DNA of 64,000 bases from Haemophilus parainfluenzae (GTDB lineage Bacteria; Pseudomonadota; Gammaproteobacteria; Enterobacterales; Pasteurellaceae): assembly GCF_014931375.1 (NCBI RefSeq), contig NZ_CP063117.1, forward strand, positions 124,001 to 188,000. Reading direction: 5' to 3'. How positions within the stretch are numbered: the first letter of the stretch is position 1; every line of letters begins with the position of its first letter. The position numbers were made by a program, and so were the translations under genes. Below are positions 20,892-31,042 of this stretch, piece after piece. The notes under the pieces were generated by a model. The model made no database searches, had not been told where the DNA came from, and saw nothing but the letters and a program-made list of their open reading frames with translations.

Positions 20892-21113
20892 ATGATCGTT
20901 AAATTACCAACACTCGGCCTAGTTTGCCCCTTTCCTCTCGTTGAAGCCAAAGAAGCTATGGCTAAGTTAAATAAAGGCGATGGTCTAGAAATTGAATTTG
21001 ACTGCACACAAGCCACTGAAGCCATTCCCGCTTGGGCGGCTGAAGAAGGTTATGAAGTCACAAACTTCGAGCAAATTGATGATGCCAAATGGTCGATTAC
21101 AGTGATTAAATAA
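20892..21113 (+). CDS. TusA-like sulfur carrier (YeeD/YedF type)
   Basis: This 73-residue cytosolic protein has the CPxP motif LVCPFPLVEAKEAM; the Cys would carry a persulfide. It lies 9 bases after the YeeE/YedE-like transporter and probably takes sulfur from it. A second cysteine (DCTQATE near residue 37) is present. Whether it feeds tRNA thiolation, cysteine synthesis or another path is not visible. AAGGAG precedes the start. Confidence 0.9.
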   Translation: MIVKLPTLGLVCPFPLVEAKEAMAKLNKGDGLEIEFDCTQATEAIPAWAAEEGYEVTNFEQIDDAKWSITVIK

Positions 21114-21117
21114 TAAA

Positions 21118-21160
21118 AAAGTGCGGTCAGAAAAATATATAAATTTCTGACCGCACTTTT
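21118..21160. terminator. Uptake-signal-pair terminator between the TusA-like gene and yhcH
   Basis: A 16-base perfect stem (AAAGTGCGGTCAGAAA and its inverse) with A/T runs on both sides serves two convergent genes. It is the second copy of this terminator module. Confidence 0.9.
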
Positions 21161-21180
21161 GCTTTAATAAATCGAAATAA

Positions 21181-21657
<477 letters not shown>

Positions 21658-21711
21658 TTACGTATGTATTTGTATGAGAATATGATAACAAGTTGCTTAT
21701 ATTAAATAAAG

Positions 21712-21740
21712 TTACCAATAAATTTAAAACTCTGTATAAT
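21712..21740 (+). promoter_or_regulatory. Sigma-70 promoter of pnp
   Basis: TTACCA (21712-21717), 17 bases, then a consensus TATAAT (21735-21740). The predicted transcript start, near 21747, coincides with the first base of the long leader hairpin. Confidence 0.75.
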
Positions 21741-21745
21741 AAGCG

Positions 21746-21857
21746 AGCTTTATTTTCTGCATTAGCGTGCGGCTATCAAAAGAAATTTTTAAACGCCAAA
21801 AGTGCGGTCATTTTTCGAGAGATTTCTTTTGCTAGTCGCAATCTGGAAAATAAAGCT
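21746..21857 (+). promoter_or_regulatory. Long leader hairpin of pnp (likely RNase III target)
   Basis: The 5' arm (21746-21787) contains AGCTTTATTTTC and AAAAGAAAT; the 3' arm (21822-21857) contains their inverses ATTTCTTTT and GAAAATAAAGCT, with a partly paired middle (GCGTGCGGCTA against TAGTCGC). The result is a stem of over 30 base pairs that ends about 30 bases before the pnp start. In E. coli, RNase III cuts a comparable leader stem so that PNPase can degrade its own message. The same autocontrol is inferred here. The loop carries an uptake signal. Confidence 0.75.
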
Positions 21858-21889
21858 TTGTTTTAAATATTATTTTGAAGGAAAACATT

Positions 21890-24028
21890 GTGAATCCAAT
21901 TGTTAAACAATTTAAATACGGTCAACATACCGTTACTCTAGAAACCGGCGCAATTGCACGTCAAGCAACTGCTGCGGTTATGGCAAGCATGGACGATACC
22001 ACGGTATTCGTGACTGTTGTGGCTAAAAAAGATGTGAAAGAAGGTCAAGACTTCTTCCCATTAACCGTAAACTATCAAGAGCGTACTTATGCGGCGGGTA
22101 AAATCCCTGGTGGTTTCTTCAAACGTGAAGGTCGTCCATCTGAAGGCGAAACCTTAATCGCACGTTTAATCGACCGTCCAATTCGTCCATTATTCCCAGA
22201 AGGTTTCTTCAACGAAATCCAAGTTGTGGCAACTGTAGTTTCTGTAAACCCACAAATCAGCCCTGACTTAGTGGCAATGATCGGTGCTTCTGCAGCATTA
22301 ACTTTATCAGGTGTACCTTTCAATGGCCCTATCGGTGCTGCGCGCGTTGGTTTTATTGACAACCAATTCGTATTAAACCCAACTATGGCTGAACAAAAAC
22401 AAAGCCGTTTGGACTTAGTGGTTGCAGGTACTGACAAAGCCGTATTAATGGTTGAATCTGAAGCTGACATTTTAACTGAAGAACAAATGTTAGCGGCGGT
22501 CGTATTTGGTCATCAACAACAACAAGTTGTGATTGAAGCAATCAAAGAATTTGCAAAAGAAGCGGGTAAACCACGTTGGGATTGGGTTGCACCACAACCA
22601 AACACAGATTTAATCAACAAAGTAAAAGCGATTGCTGAAGCACGTTTAGGCGATGCATACCGCATTACTGAAAAACAAGCACGTTACGAACAGATTGATG
22701 CGATTAAAGCGGATGTGATTGCACAAATCACAGCTGAAGATGAAGAAATCAGCGAAGGTAAAATTGTGGATATTTTCACCGCACTTGAAAGCCAAATCGT
22801 TCGTGGCCGTATCATTGCAGGTGAACCACGTATTGATGGTCGTACCGTTGATACCGTTCGTGCATTAGATATTTGTACTGGTGTATTACCACGTACTCAC
22901 GGTTCTGCAATTTTCACCCGTGGTGAAACGCAAGCATTAGCCGTTGCAACGTTAGGTACTGAACGTGATGCACAAATCATTGATGAATTAACAGGTGAAC
23001 GTCAAGATCACTTCTTATTCCACTACAACTTCCCTCCATACTCTGTAGGTGAAACGGGTATGATCGGCTCGCCAAAACGTCGTGAAATCGGTCACGGTCG
23101 TTTAGCAAAACGCGGTGTAGCAGCGGTTATGCCTAGTCTTGCAGAATTCCCGTATGTCGTGCGTGTTGTATCTGAAATCACTGAATCTAACGGTTCTTCT
23201 TCTATGGCATCTGTATGTGGTGCGTCTTTAGCATTAATGGATGCGGGCGTTCCAATCAAAGCGGCTGTTGCTGGTATCGCAATGGGCTTAGTGAAAGAAG
23301 AAGAGAAATTTGTGGTTCTTTCAGATATTTTAGGTGATGAAGACCACTTAGGTGATATGGACTTTAAAGTGGCCGGTACACGTGAAGGTGTCACCGCACT
23401 TCAAATGGATATCAAAATTGAAGGTATCACCCCTGAAATTATGCAAATTGCATTAAACCAAGCAAAAGGTGCACGTATGCACATTCTTGGTGTAATGGAA
23501 CAAGCAATCCCTGCACCTCGTGCAGATATTTCTGACTACGCGCCGCGTATTCACACCATGAAAATTGATCCGAAGAAAATCAAAGATGTTATCGGTAAAG
23601 GTGGTGCAACTATCCGTGCATTAACTGAAGAAACTGGTACTTCTATCGATATCGATGATGATGGTACAGTGAAAATTGCTGCAGTAGATAGTAGTGCAGC
23701 GAAAAACGTGATGGCACGTATTGAAGAAATCGTTGCTGAAGTTGAAGCGGGCGCAATTTACAAAGGTAAAGTGACTCGTCTTGCTGACTTCGGTGCGTTC
23801 GTGGCTATCGTTGGAAATAAAGAAGGTTTAGTTCATATTTCTCAAATCGCTGAAGAACGTGTAGAGAAAGTGAGTGATTATCTTCAAGTTGGTCAAGAAG
23901 TGACAGTTAAAGTGGTTGAAATCGATCGCCAAGGTCGTATCCGATTAACCATGAAAGATCTTGCACCAAAACAAGAAACTGAAGCAGAATCTGCACCAGC
24001 AGAAGAGACTTCTGTAGAACAAGAATAA
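21890..24028 (+). CDS. pnp: Polynucleotide phosphorylase
   Basis: PNPase degrades RNA by phosphorolysis and is part of the degradosome. The 712 residues contain two RNase PH cores (GREDPSEGE-like [22 protein letters not shown] and a second core near ARVGFIDNQ and [15 protein letters not shown]), a KH domain ([18 protein letters not shown] near residue 565) and an S1 domain ([17 protein letters not shown]) before a short acidic tail. I chose the GTG at 21890 (product [10 protein letters not shown]) because AAGGA lies 7 bases upstream; a TTG at 21875 is less likely. rpsO is not upstream, unlike in enterobacteria. Confidence 0.98.
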   Translation: MNPIVKQFKYGQHTVTLETGAIARQATAAVMASMDDTTVFVTVVAKKDVKEGQDFFPLTVNYQERTYAAGKIPGGFFKREGRPSEGETLIARLIDRPIRPLFPEGFFNEIQVVATVVSVNPQISPDLVAMIGASAALTLSGVPFNGPIGAARVGFIDNQFVLNPTMAEQKQSRLDLVVAGTDKAVLMVESEADILTEEQMLAAVVFGHQQQQVVIEAIKEFAKEAGKPRWDWVAPQPNTDLINKVKAIAEARLGDAYRITEKQARYEQIDAIKADVIAQITAEDEEISEGKIVDIFTALESQIVRGRIIAGEPRIDGRTVDTVRALDICTGVLPRTHGSAIFTRGETQALAVATLGTERDAQIIDELTGERQDHFLFHYNFPPYSVGETGMIGSPKRREIGHGRLAKRGVAAVMPSLAEFPYVVRVVSEITESNGSSSMASVCGASLALMDAGVPIKAAVAGIAMGLVKEEEKFVVLSDILGDEDHLGDMDFKVAGTREGVTALQMDIKIEGITPEIMQIALNQAKGARMHILGVMEQAIPAPRADISDYAPRIHTMKIDPKKIKDVIGKGGATIRALTEETGTSIDIDDDGTVKIAAVDSSAAKNVMARIEEIVAEVEAGAIYKGKVTRLADFGAFVAIVGNKEGLVHISQIAEERVEKVSDYLQVGQEVTVKVVEIDRQGRIRLTMKDLAPKQETEAESAPAEETSVEQE

Positions 24029-24035
24029 TCTCACA

Positions 24036-24066
24036 GGGTGTGTAAAAAACCTTACACACCCGTTTT
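24036..24066 (+). terminator. Hairpin between pnp and nlpI
   Basis: GGGTGTGTAA-aaaacc-TTACACACCC is a perfect 10-base stem starting 8 bases after the pnp stop and followed by GTTTT. The T run is short, so it may only partly stop transcription into nlpI. Confidence 0.75.
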
Positions 24067-24091
24067 GATTATCAAACTAACTTATAAAACA

Positions 24092-25033
24092 ATGCAATAT
24101 TTTCGGTTATTCCGTTTTCTAGTTTCATTATCTAGCCTAAGTCTGACTTTATTTATTTCCGGTTGTGTACAATCGGGAAACGTGTTTGTCGCACCAAATA
24201 AAGTCGTACTCGCAGATCAAACGCCGAATACGCACTTCGAACAAGAAGTGATGATTACCCGAATCGGGCAAGTTTTATTAGTTGGTAAAATGAGTAATGA
24301 AGAACGAGCGACGCTTCACTTTGAACGTGGCGTTTTATATGATTCCCTCGGTTTATGGGGCCTCGCACGTTATGACTTTACACAAGCCCTTGCGTTACAG
24401 CCAAAGATGGCTTCCGTTTATAATTACTTAGGGCTTTACTTACTGCTTGAAGAAGATTACGACAGCGCATTAGAAACCTTTAATGCGGTGTTTGAGTTGG
24501 ATCCAAGTTATGACTATACCCACCTTAATCGTGGTTTAAATTTTTATTACGTCGAACGCTATAATCTTGCTGAAGACGATTTGATGAAGTTTTACGAAGC
24601 CGATACTAAAGATCCCTATCGCGTACTCTGGCTCTATTTGAACGAACAAAAATTAAAACCACAAGAAGCCCATGCCAACCTTGTTGAACGAGCTAAAGGG
24701 CTATCTAAGGACTTCTGGGGAACAAATATCGTTCAATACTATTTGGGTAATATTTCCGTGAGCGACTTGCAAGAACGGGCAACCAAATTTGCAGAAAATT
24801 CACAACAATATGCAGAAATATTAACCGAAACCTACTTTTATCTAGCAAAACAAAAACTCAATTTGGGGCAAATTGATGAAGCTGCAGCTTTATTCAAACT
24901 TGCTATTGCGAATCAGGTGTATAACTTTGTTGAGTATCGTTTTGCCGTGTTAGAGCTGATGAAATTGAAACCGGCTCAAACAGAAGACGAAAAAGAAGAA
25001 AAAAGTGCGGTCACAAAAACTGCTGTTTTTTAG
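24092..25033 (+). CDS. nlpI: Lipoprotein NlpI
   Basis: NlpI is an outer-membrane lipoprotein that acts as an adaptor for peptidoglycan hydrolases and the Prc protease. The ATG at 24092 gives MQYFRLFRFLVSLSSLSLTL followed by FISGC, a proper lipobox; the earlier in-frame codon at 24038 lies inside the terminator hairpin and is rejected. The product has 313 residues. Tetratricopeptide repeats are visible from about residue 65 to 165 (LHFERGVLYDSLGLWGLAR, VYNYLGLYLLLEEDYDSAL, THLNRGLNFYYVERYNLAE). The pnp-nlpI-deaD order is the enterobacterial one. Confidence 0.94.
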   Translation: MQYFRLFRFLVSLSSLSLTLFISGCVQSGNVFVAPNKVVLADQTPNTHFEQEVMITRIGQVLLVGKMSNEERATLHFERGVLYDSLGLWGLARYDFTQALALQPKMASVYNYLGLYLLLEEDYDSALETFNAVFELDPSYDYTHLNRGLNFYYVERYNLAEDDLMKFYEADTKDPYRVLWLYLNEQKLKPQEAHANLVERAKGLSKDFWGTNIVQYYLGNISVSDLQERATKFAENSQQYAEILTETYFYLAKQKLNLGQIDEAAALFKLAIANQVYNFVEYRFAVLELMKLKPAQTEDEKEEKSAVTKTAVF

Positions 25034-25108
25034 ACTTGCCTCTTTCTTGTGTAACAAATAAACCTGAAAGCGAAATTGAGCTTTCCTTACTTATATTCGA
25101 GCATTTTA

Positions 25109-26947
25109 ATGACAGACAAAATCACTTTTAATGATTTAGGCTTGCCTGAATTCATTCTAAAAGCCGTTTCTGACCTTGGTTTTGAAACACCTTCGCCAAT
25201 CCAACAAGCTTGTATTCCTGCTCTTCTAGAAGGCAGAGATGTACTTGGTATGGCGCAAACCGGTAGTGGTAAAACTGCCGCATTCTCGTTACCTATTTTG
25301 GCAAAAATTGATCCTGCCGCAAAACATCCACAATTATTGGTGATGGCACCGACCCGTGAACTTGCCATTCAAGTTGCCGATGCTTGTGAACACTTTATGA
25401 AATATGCAAAAGGCATCAATATCGTTACTCTTTATGGTGGTCAACGTTATGACATCCAGTTACGTGCATTAAAACAAGGTGCACAAGTTGTTGTTGGTAC
25501 ACCAGGCCGTATTTTGGATCATATCCGTCGTAACACATTAAATCTATCTGAATTAAAAGCTATCGTACTTGATGAAGCTGATGAAATGCTTCGTATGGGC
25601 TTTATTGATGATGTAGAAACCGTTATGGCTGAATTACCGGAAGAACACCAAACAGCCCTTTTCTCAGCGACTATGCCTGAGCCAATTCGTCGTATCACAA
25701 AACGCTTCATGAACAACCCACAAGAAGTGAAAATCAAAGTAAATAACGATAATGCGCCAGATATTGAGCAAAATTGTTGGTATGTTCAAGGTTTCCGTAA
25801 AAATGAGGCATTATTACGTTTCTTAGAAGTGGAAGAGTTTGATGCAGCAATCATTTTTACCCGTACCAAAACGGGTACACTTGATGTGACCGAATTATTA
25901 GAAAAACACGGTTTCCGTGCTGCGGCATTAAACGGTGATATGACTCAGCAATTACGTGAGCAAACCTTAGATCGCTTACGTAATGGTAGCCTTGATATCG
26001 TCGTTGCAACCGATGTGGCTGCGCGCGGTATTGATATTGAACGAATCAGCCTTGTAGTGAACTATGACATCCCACTTGATGCAGAGTCTTACGTTCACCG
26101 TATCGGCCGTACTGGCCGTGCTGGTCGTTCTGGTCGTGCATTATTATTCGTTGAACCACGTGAACGCCGTTTACTTCGCAATATCGAACACTTGATGAAA
26201 AAACCAATCAATGAAGTTGAATTGCCAAATCATGAAGTATTGCAAGCCTGTCGTCGTAAAAAATTCCAAGACAAGATCACCAAGCAATTGGAACATCACG
26301 ATCTGGAAATGTATCGTAGCTTATTGGAAGATTTATTCACGGCAGATCAGGATCAAGAAGATATTGCTGCAGCCATGTTGATGTTACTTCAAGGAAAACA
26401 AAAACTCATTCTTCCACCTGATCCACCAATGGATAAACGTCGTCGTGACCGTCATGATCGCGGTGATCGTCGTGAAAATCCACGTTCAGCTGAACGTCGT
26501 GGTGAACGTAAAGGCTACGGCACACCACAGCCGATGGATTTATATCGCATCGAAGTAGGTCGTGCAGATGGTGTAGAAGTGCGTCATATCGTAGGTGCGA
26601 TCGCAAATGAAGGTGATATTAACAGCCGTTACATTGGCCATATCAAACTTTACGATGACTACTCTACTGTTGAATTACCACAAGGTATGCCAAAAGAATT
26701 GCTCCAACAATTCGGAAAAACTCGCGTTTTAAATAAACAAATGCAAATGAGCTTTATGGGTGCAGCACAGTCAGACAATAGACGTGGTGGCAATGACTTT
26801 GGTGGAAAAGGTCGCCGTAATGAACGTGGAGACCGAGGCCAAGATCGTTTCCGTGGTGAACGTAATGGTGAGCGTCGTCAGCGTAAATTTAACGATAAAA
26901 ATGACCGCACTTTTAATGAACGTAGTCGCCGAGATCGCCAACGTTAA
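25109..26947 (+). CDS. deaD: DEAD-box ATP-dependent RNA helicase DeaD (CsdA)
   Basis: DeaD unwinds RNA in 50S assembly, cold adaptation and mRNA decay. From the start [15 protein letters not shown] it has 612 residues. All helicase motifs are present: [10 protein letters not shown] (I), PTRELAIQ (Ia), DEADEML (II), SATMPE (III) and [13 protein letters not shown] (VI). A DbpA-like RNA-binding domain follows around residues 480-555 ([20 protein letters not shown]), then a tail rich in Arg, Asp and Gly. An uptake signal forms part of the last codons (KNDRTFN). The order pnp-nlpI-deaD is conserved with E. coli. Confidence 0.97.
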   Translation: MTDKITFNDLGLPEFILKAVSDLGFETPSPIQQACIPALLEGRDVLGMAQTGSGKTAAFSLPILAKIDPAAKHPQLLVMAPTRELAIQVADACEHFMKYAKGINIVTLYGGQRYDIQLRALKQGAQVVVGTPGRILDHIRRNTLNLSELKAIVLDEADEMLRMGFIDDVETVMAELPEEHQTALFSATMPEPIRRITKRFMNNPQEVKIKVNNDNAPDIEQNCWYVQGFRKNEALLRFLEVEEFDAAIIFTRTKTGTLDVTELLEKHGFRAAALNGDMTQQLREQTLDRLRNGSLDIVVATDVAARGIDIERISLVVNYDIPLDAESYVHRIGRTGRAGRSGRALLFVEPRERRLLRNIEHLMKKPINEVELPNHEVLQACRRKKFQDKITKQLEHHDLEMYRSLLEDLFTADQDQEDIAAAMLMLLQGKQKLILPPDPPMDKRRRDRHDRGDRRENPRSAERRGERKGYGTPQPMDLYRIEVGRADGVEVRHIVGAIANEGDINSRYIGHIKLYDDYSTVELPQGMPKELLQQFGKTRVLNKQMQMSFMGAAQSDNRRGGNDFGGKGRRNERGDRGQDRFRGERNGERRQRKFNDKNDRTFNERSRRDRQR

Positions 26948-26960
26948 TCCTTATTTAACA

Positions 26961-26987
26961 GCCCCTTGAAGTAAAAGGGGCTTTTTT
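26961..26987 (+). terminator. Rho-independent terminator after deaD
   Basis: GCCCCTT-gaagtaa-AAGGGGC (26961-26981) is followed by six T, 14 bases past the deaD stop. Confidence 0.92.
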
Positions 26988-27042
26988 ATTGTCTTAATTC
27001 TCGTTACAATCGTCTCTTATCTCAATTTATAAGGTTTATCTA

Positions 27043-28437
27043 TTGAAAGGTCTATTTTTACGTATTATTGCTGCTTTTGCATTATTACTTTGGGCAATTG
27101 ATATGGTTTTCCCTTGGCAAAAAATTATGCAATCGGAGCAAAACCCTTACACCACGATCAAAAATCGCGGTAGCCTAATTGTCGGCACCATTAACAATCC
27201 CATTTACTATTTTATTGGGAATGAAGGCGAATCAGGCTTGGAATACGAATTAGCAAAAAACTTTGCTGATTATTTAGGGGTTCGCTTACAAATTAAAACC
27301 TTAGAAAATAATGATCAACTTTTTAATGAATTAGAGAACAATAATATTGATATCGCCGCTGCGAATCTTTTGTTCCAGCCTCAGCGTGCAGAAAAATTTC
27401 AGTTAGGACCATCTTACACCTCCGCCTCTTGGCAGCTTGTGTATAAAAAAGGTGAAAATCGCCCGAAAGATTTAGCGCAAGTCCAGCAAGAAATTATTAT
27501 TTCTGCGGGGGAAGACTTAGAAAAATTATTATCCCTCGCGCAGAAAAAACTTCCTGCACTTAAATGGCAGAATAACAAACAGTTAACCCAAGAGGAATTA
27601 TTAATTCAAGTGGCGGAAGGCAAAATTCCTTATACCATTGCAAACAGTATTGATGTGGCGGCTGCACAACAAATTCGCCCTAACTTAGCAATTGCATTTG
27701 ACCTAACGGATGAAATGACCGTGCATTGGTATCTTTCCAATCAATCCTATAATGAGCTACAAGCAGGCTTATTGGATTTTATGAATAATGCCATTGAAAC
27801 GGGATTAATTGATCGTATTGAGGAAAAATATTTCCGCCACATTACTGCCTTTGATTATGTAGATACTCAGGCTTATTTAGAGGCGGTTGAAAAAATCCTT
27901 CCTCAATATCAACCGCTCTTTGAAAAATACAAAGGGAATTTAGACTGGCGATTATTAGCTGCTGTAGCCTATCAAGAATCGCATTGGGACCCTTATGCTA
28001 CCTCTCCAACAGGTGTGCGCGGGATGATGATGCTTACCAAAGATACGGCTGTGCGGATGAATATTAATAATCGCACTGATGCCGAACAAAGTATAAAAGC
28101 GGGATCGGAGTATTTGCATTGGCTACTCGACCAAATGCCAGACAGTATTCCAGAAGAAGATCGAATTTGGTATTCTTTAGCAGCATATAATATGGGATTA
28201 GGGCATATTTTGGACGCACGTCGCTTAACAAAAAAATTAGGTGGTAACCCAGATAACTGGTTAGATGTAAAAAATAATCTTCAACTATTATCGGAAAAGC
28301 GCCATTATTCAAACTTAAAATATGGCTACGCCCGAGGCTATGAAGCCTACCAATATGTCGAAAATATTCGCCGTTACATGAACAGCATTGTGAATTATCA
28401 TCGCGTTCAAGAAAACCAAGCGACTGCAACAGAGTAA
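27043..28437 (+). CDS. mltF: Membrane-bound lytic murein transglycosylase F
   Basis: MltF cleaves peptidoglycan glycan strands. The 464 residues comprise an N-terminal hydrophobic anchor or signal ([20 protein letters not shown]), a periplasmic solute-binding-like domain (about 40-270; [15 protein letters not shown] and [17 protein letters not shown]), and an SLT lysozyme-like domain from about 285. The catalytic Glu lies in [12 protein letters not shown], with [11 protein letters not shown] after it and [14 protein letters not shown] further on. The start is TTG: AAGG lies upstream, and the next ATG would remove the signal sequence. Confidence 0.92.
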   Translation: MKGLFLRIIAAFALLLWAIDMVFPWQKIMQSEQNPYTTIKNRGSLIVGTINNPIYYFIGNEGESGLEYELAKNFADYLGVRLQIKTLENNDQLFNELENNNIDIAAANLLFQPQRAEKFQLGPSYTSASWQLVYKKGENRPKDLAQVQQEIIISAGEDLEKLLSLAQKKLPALKWQNNKQLTQEELLIQVAEGKIPYTIANSIDVAAAQQIRPNLAIAFDLTDEMTVHWYLSNQSYNELQAGLLDFMNNAIETGLIDRIEEKYFRHITAFDYVDTQAYLEAVEKILPQYQPLFEKYKGNLDWRLLAAVAYQESHWDPYATSPTGVRGMMMLTKDTAVRMNINNRTDAEQSIKAGSEYLHWLLDQMPDSIPEEDRIWYSLAAYNMGLGHILDARRLTKKLGGNPDNWLDVKNNLQLLSEKRHYSNLKYGYARGYEAYQYVENIRRYMNSIVNYHRVQENQATATE

Positions 28438-28492
28438 GTGCGGTCAGAAAAAGCAACGTTTTATTGAACTCAAAGAAAACAAGGAGAAAAAG

Positions 28493-28636
28493 ATGTTAAA
28501 AAGAAAAACTTTTTTAAAGAAAAAAGCATCAAGAGATATCTCTGCCTCACGCAACTTGCGTTTAAGACGCTTAAAACACCGTAAAGCAAAACAATTCCAA
28601 CGCCATGCATTACAATTAGTGATTCAAGATATCTAA
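28493..28636 (+). CDS. Small very basic protein of unknown function, 47 aa
   Basis: I translated this short frame directly: it starts MLKRKTFLKKKASRDISASR and ends QLVIQDI. It has 16 Lys or Arg, three His, only two Asp and no Glu, Cys, Trp or Tyr, suggesting nucleic-acid or ribosome binding. A strong AAGGAG lies 6 bases upstream, and a bidirectional terminator follows at once, so it looks like a real gene rather than chance. It stands between mltF and the convergent ribosome hibernation gene raiA. I recognise no family. Length and charge resemble small ribosomal proteins, but no match can be claimed. Confidence 0.7.
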   Translation: MLKRKTFLKKKASRDISASRNLRLRRLKHRKAKQFQRHALQLVIQDI

Positions 28637-28666
28637 AAAAGGGCGAACATCATGTTCGCCCTTTTT
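28635..28666. terminator. Bidirectional terminator between the basic small gene and raiA
   Basis: GGGCGAAC-atcat-GTTCGCCC (28641-28661) has A6 on the left and T5 on the right, serving both convergent genes. Confidence 0.92.
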
Positions 28667-28682
28667 ATTTATTCATTATCCT

Positions 28683-29006
28683 TTATTTTTCAAAAGAATC
28701 TTTCAAACGCTCATCTGCTCGGCGGGATTCGCCTTTATGTTGAAGTTTATTTAATTGGCGTTCTAATTTTTCTTCAACTTCATTGATCGCTTTATACATA
28801 TCATCAGCCGTTGCAGTGGCTAACAGATTACCTAACGGGGTTCCAATTGAAGCCTCTACAGAAAAGCCGTTTGGCACTTTACTTAAAACAAAGTGCGGGC
28901 TAATCAGTTGAGTGTGCCATTTCTCTAATTTTGCAAGTCTTCCCTCCACATGTTCACGAATTGCAGGGGTGATTTCCATTTGTTTACTTGTGATATTGAG
29001 TGTCAT
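28683..29006 (-). CDS. raiA: Ribosome-associated inhibitor RaiA (YfiA)
   Basis: RaiA binds the 30S subunit in stationary phase or cold and blocks tRNA sites, giving inactive 70S ribosomes. The 107 residues begin [20 protein letters not shown] and include [20 protein letters not shown] and [20 protein letters not shown], matching E. coli YfiA more closely than short Hpf, with a shorter acidic tail. It has its own leader with GAGG upstream. An uptake signal variant (AAAGTGCGGG) lies inside the gene. Confidence 0.93.
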   Translation of the reverse strand: MTLNITSKQMEITPAIREHVEGRLAKLEKWHTQLISPHFVLSKVPNGFSVEASIGTPLGNLLATATADDMYKAINEVEEKLERQLNKLQHKGESRRADERLKDSFEK

Positions 29007-29247
29007 AGCATTTACCTCTTTTGCTTAAATGAACCCTTCGGTTCCGTTCATCTTTAATAACAACATATCGACCTTGAACCACTTTTTCAAGTGCTTTTAG
29101 GTAAATAAAAAAACAAATGTTCAAAAATATGATCGGGATCTAATTTCTGAAAAAATGTGATTTCATTTCCGTGTAAACTTGTTATGATGTAAAGCTGTAA
29201 ACAACAAAGGGAAGCGTTCAGCTTCCCTTTTCTTTTTACGATATGAA

Positions 29248-30618
29248 TTAGGCTAATTCATCTTGATCATGTTGTGTGGCTTTTAAACGTTCAAAGTAAT
29301 CTTTGGTTTCTGAAATAATCTCTTTGCGTAAACCAATTAATGCGACTAAGTTCGGGAAGGCCATTAAACCATTCACAATATCCGCTAAGATCCAAATTAA
29401 ATCTAAAGTAAGGAATGAACCTGCTCCGACTAAAACAATAAACATGAAGCGATACAATTTAATACCACGAATACCAACTAAGTAAAGGAAACAACGCTCA
29501 CCGTAGTAGCACCACCCTAAAATAGTGGTGAAAGCAAAGAATAATAATCCTACTGTTACAATCGTTGCACCAAATGATGTACCTAATCCCTGTGCAAAAG
29601 CATAGTTAGTCACACTTGCACCTGAGAGCTCTGGGTTACTCCATGCTCCCGTAATAACTAGCACTAAGCCCGTCATCGTACATACGATGATGGTATCTAA
29701 GAATGTCCCTGTCATCGAAATTAAACCTTGGCGAACGGGCTCTTTCGTTTGCGCTGCTGCGGCTGCGATTGGCGCACTTCCTAAACCTGATTCATTTGAG
29801 AAAATACCGCGCGCCACACCCGATTGAATGGCTTTCATCACGGTAAAGCCAACTGCACCACCTAAAGCTGCCTGAGGATTAAACGCACTCTGAATAATTA
29901 ATGAAATTGCAGCAGGTAATTTATCGTAATTAACGATTAAGATGATAATTGAGGTCGTCACATAACCCAGCGCCATAAAAGGCACAATGACTGCAGAAGC
30001 TCTCGCAATACGTCTTACTCCACCAAGAATAATCATAGCGACCAATACCGTCACCACAGTTGCACTAATCACAACAGGCACGTTAAAGGTGTCTTGCATC
30101 GCATGCGTAATCGCATTCACTTGAGGGAAAGTACCGATACCGAAAAAGGCCACCAACACCCCAAATAACGCAAATAATTTCGCTAACCATTTGATACCAA
30201 GACCACGTTCGATGTAATACATTGGTCCACCAGCCATAAAACCGTATTTATCGCGCACACGATATTTCACTGCAAGCAAACATTCGGCATATTTGGTTGC
30301 CATGCCTAATAATGCAACTAGCCACATCCAAAAAATCGCGCCAGGTCCACCCGCTTGTACTGCGGTCGCTACACCCACGATATTCCCTGTACCAATGGTT
30401 GCCGCTAATGCGGTACAAAGTGCAGCAAAAGAAGACACGTCCCCTTTGCCTTTATTTGCACCACGAGCAAATAAATAGCCCAAGGCACGAGGCAAATAAC
30501 GAATTTGCAAAAAGCCTAAACGAAGGGTGAGATAAAGTCCGGTTCCGGACAAAAGAATAAGTAGGGGCGGTCCCCATATAAAGCTACTAACAGCCGATAA
30601 GATTGTCTGTAATGACAT
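29248..30618 (-). CDS. Sodium:alanine/glycine symporter (AGCS family)
   Basis: This is an inner-membrane carrier of 456 residues with about eleven hydrophobic segments, which imports alanine or glycine with Na+. Family motifs include PLLILLSGTGLYLTLRLGFL at the N-terminus, ATIGTGNIVGVATAV and GMATKYAECLLAVKYR in the first half, and SNESGLGSAPIAAAAA in the middle. I chose the ATG at 30618, with GAGGAA upstream; the frame stays open to 30891, but that part is the glycine riboswitch. The riboswitch makes glycine the likely substrate. Confidence 0.93.
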   Translation of the reverse strand: MSLQTILSAVSSFIWGPPLLILLSGTGLYLTLRLGFLQIRYLPRALGYLFARGANKGKGDVSSFAALCTALAATIGTGNIVGVATAVQAGGPGAIFWMWLVALLGMATKYAECLLAVKYRVRDKYGFMAGGPMYYIERGLGIKWLAKLFALFGVLVAFFGIGTFPQVNAITHAMQDTFNVPVVISATVVTVLVAMIILGGVRRIARASAVIVPFMALGYVTTSIIILIVNYDKLPAAISLIIQSAFNPQAALGGAVGFTVMKAIQSGVARGIFSNESGLGSAPIAAAAAQTKEPVRQGLISMTGTFLDTIIVCTMTGLVLVITGAWSNPELSGASVTNYAFAQGLGTSFGATIVTVGLLFFAFTTILGWCYYGERCFLYLVGIRGIKLYRFMFIVLVGAGSFLTLDLIWILADIVNGLMAFPNLVALIGLRKEIISETKDYFERLKATQHDQDELA

Positions 30619-30626
30619 TGATGATT

Positions 30627-30661
30627 CCTCGTCGTTTAAAATACAAATAAACTCGACAAGG
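30627..30661 (-). promoter_or_regulatory. Hairpin masking the ribosome-binding site of the AGCS gene
   Basis: On the minus strand, CCTTGTCGAGTTTA can pair with TAAACGACGAGG. The second arm ends in GAGG, the ribosome site of the symporter gene (AUG at 30618). This fits a translational switch below the glycine aptamers. The pairing is visible by eye; that it changes with glycine is inference. Confidence 0.5.
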
Positions 30662-30711
30662 AGACAAGAAGAATCCCGATAGAAATATATTGATAATACG
30701 GATTGTCTTTT

Positions 30712-30904
30712 GCCCCTGTCCTTTTGCCTGAGCGTTTGGAAAACAATCGAAAAATCGACCGCTCTTTTGCGCCTTCGGCGTCCATTTACATCGATAAAAT
30801 GCAATGGATCTCTCCAAGGGTTCGTCCAGTAACAGTCCCTGCAATCTTGCGATTGCGCCTGAAAGATTTTACCTCGTCGGCGTAGGGGCAATTCCCTACT
30901 CTCC
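30712..30904 (-). promoter_or_regulatory. Tandem glycine riboswitch
   Basis: Two consecutive aptamers can be read on the minus strand. The first begins GGAGAG near 30904 and ends with GGGACTGTTACTGG near 30826. The second begins GGAGAGAT at 30815 and has ACGCCGAAGG and CTCAGGCAAAAGGACAG, the family hallmark, ending near 30712. The short linker between them is typical of the cooperative tandem form. In other Haemophilus genomes this element precedes the same type of symporter. It lies 94 bases before the start codon. Confidence 0.92.
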
Positions 30905-30964
30905 AGCTACCTTCTTCCGAACTCACTTTTTACGTTTTATTTTTTATCGCAAAAAGTGTCGCGA

Positions 30965-30993
30965 ATTTTAGCAAACTTGAAAGGCTAACTCAA
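30965..30993 (-). promoter_or_regulatory. Promoter of the glycine riboswitch-symporter transcript
   Basis: On the minus strand, TTGAGT (30988-30993), 17 bases, then TAAAAT (30965-30970). Transcription would start about 50 bases before the first aptamer. Confidence 0.6.
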
Positions 30994-31042
30994 TGGATTG
31001 ACAAAAAAAGGCTTAGATAACAAGGTGAAAGCAGATAAAAAC

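Noticed and set aside
22087..23394. Two antisense frames of 100-127 codons opposite pnp
   Set aside because: They mirror the codon pattern of pnp, have no ribosome sites, and encode low-complexity Pro/Ser/Thr-rich products typical of shadow frames.
24038..24091. Earlier NlpI start
   Set aside because: It starts inside the pnp terminator hairpin and would bury the lipoprotein signal.
30619..30891. Open frame extending the AGCS symporter by 91 codons
   Set aside because: The stretch is the tandem glycine riboswitch; the translation has no transporter homology and the ATG at 30618 has its own ribosome site.
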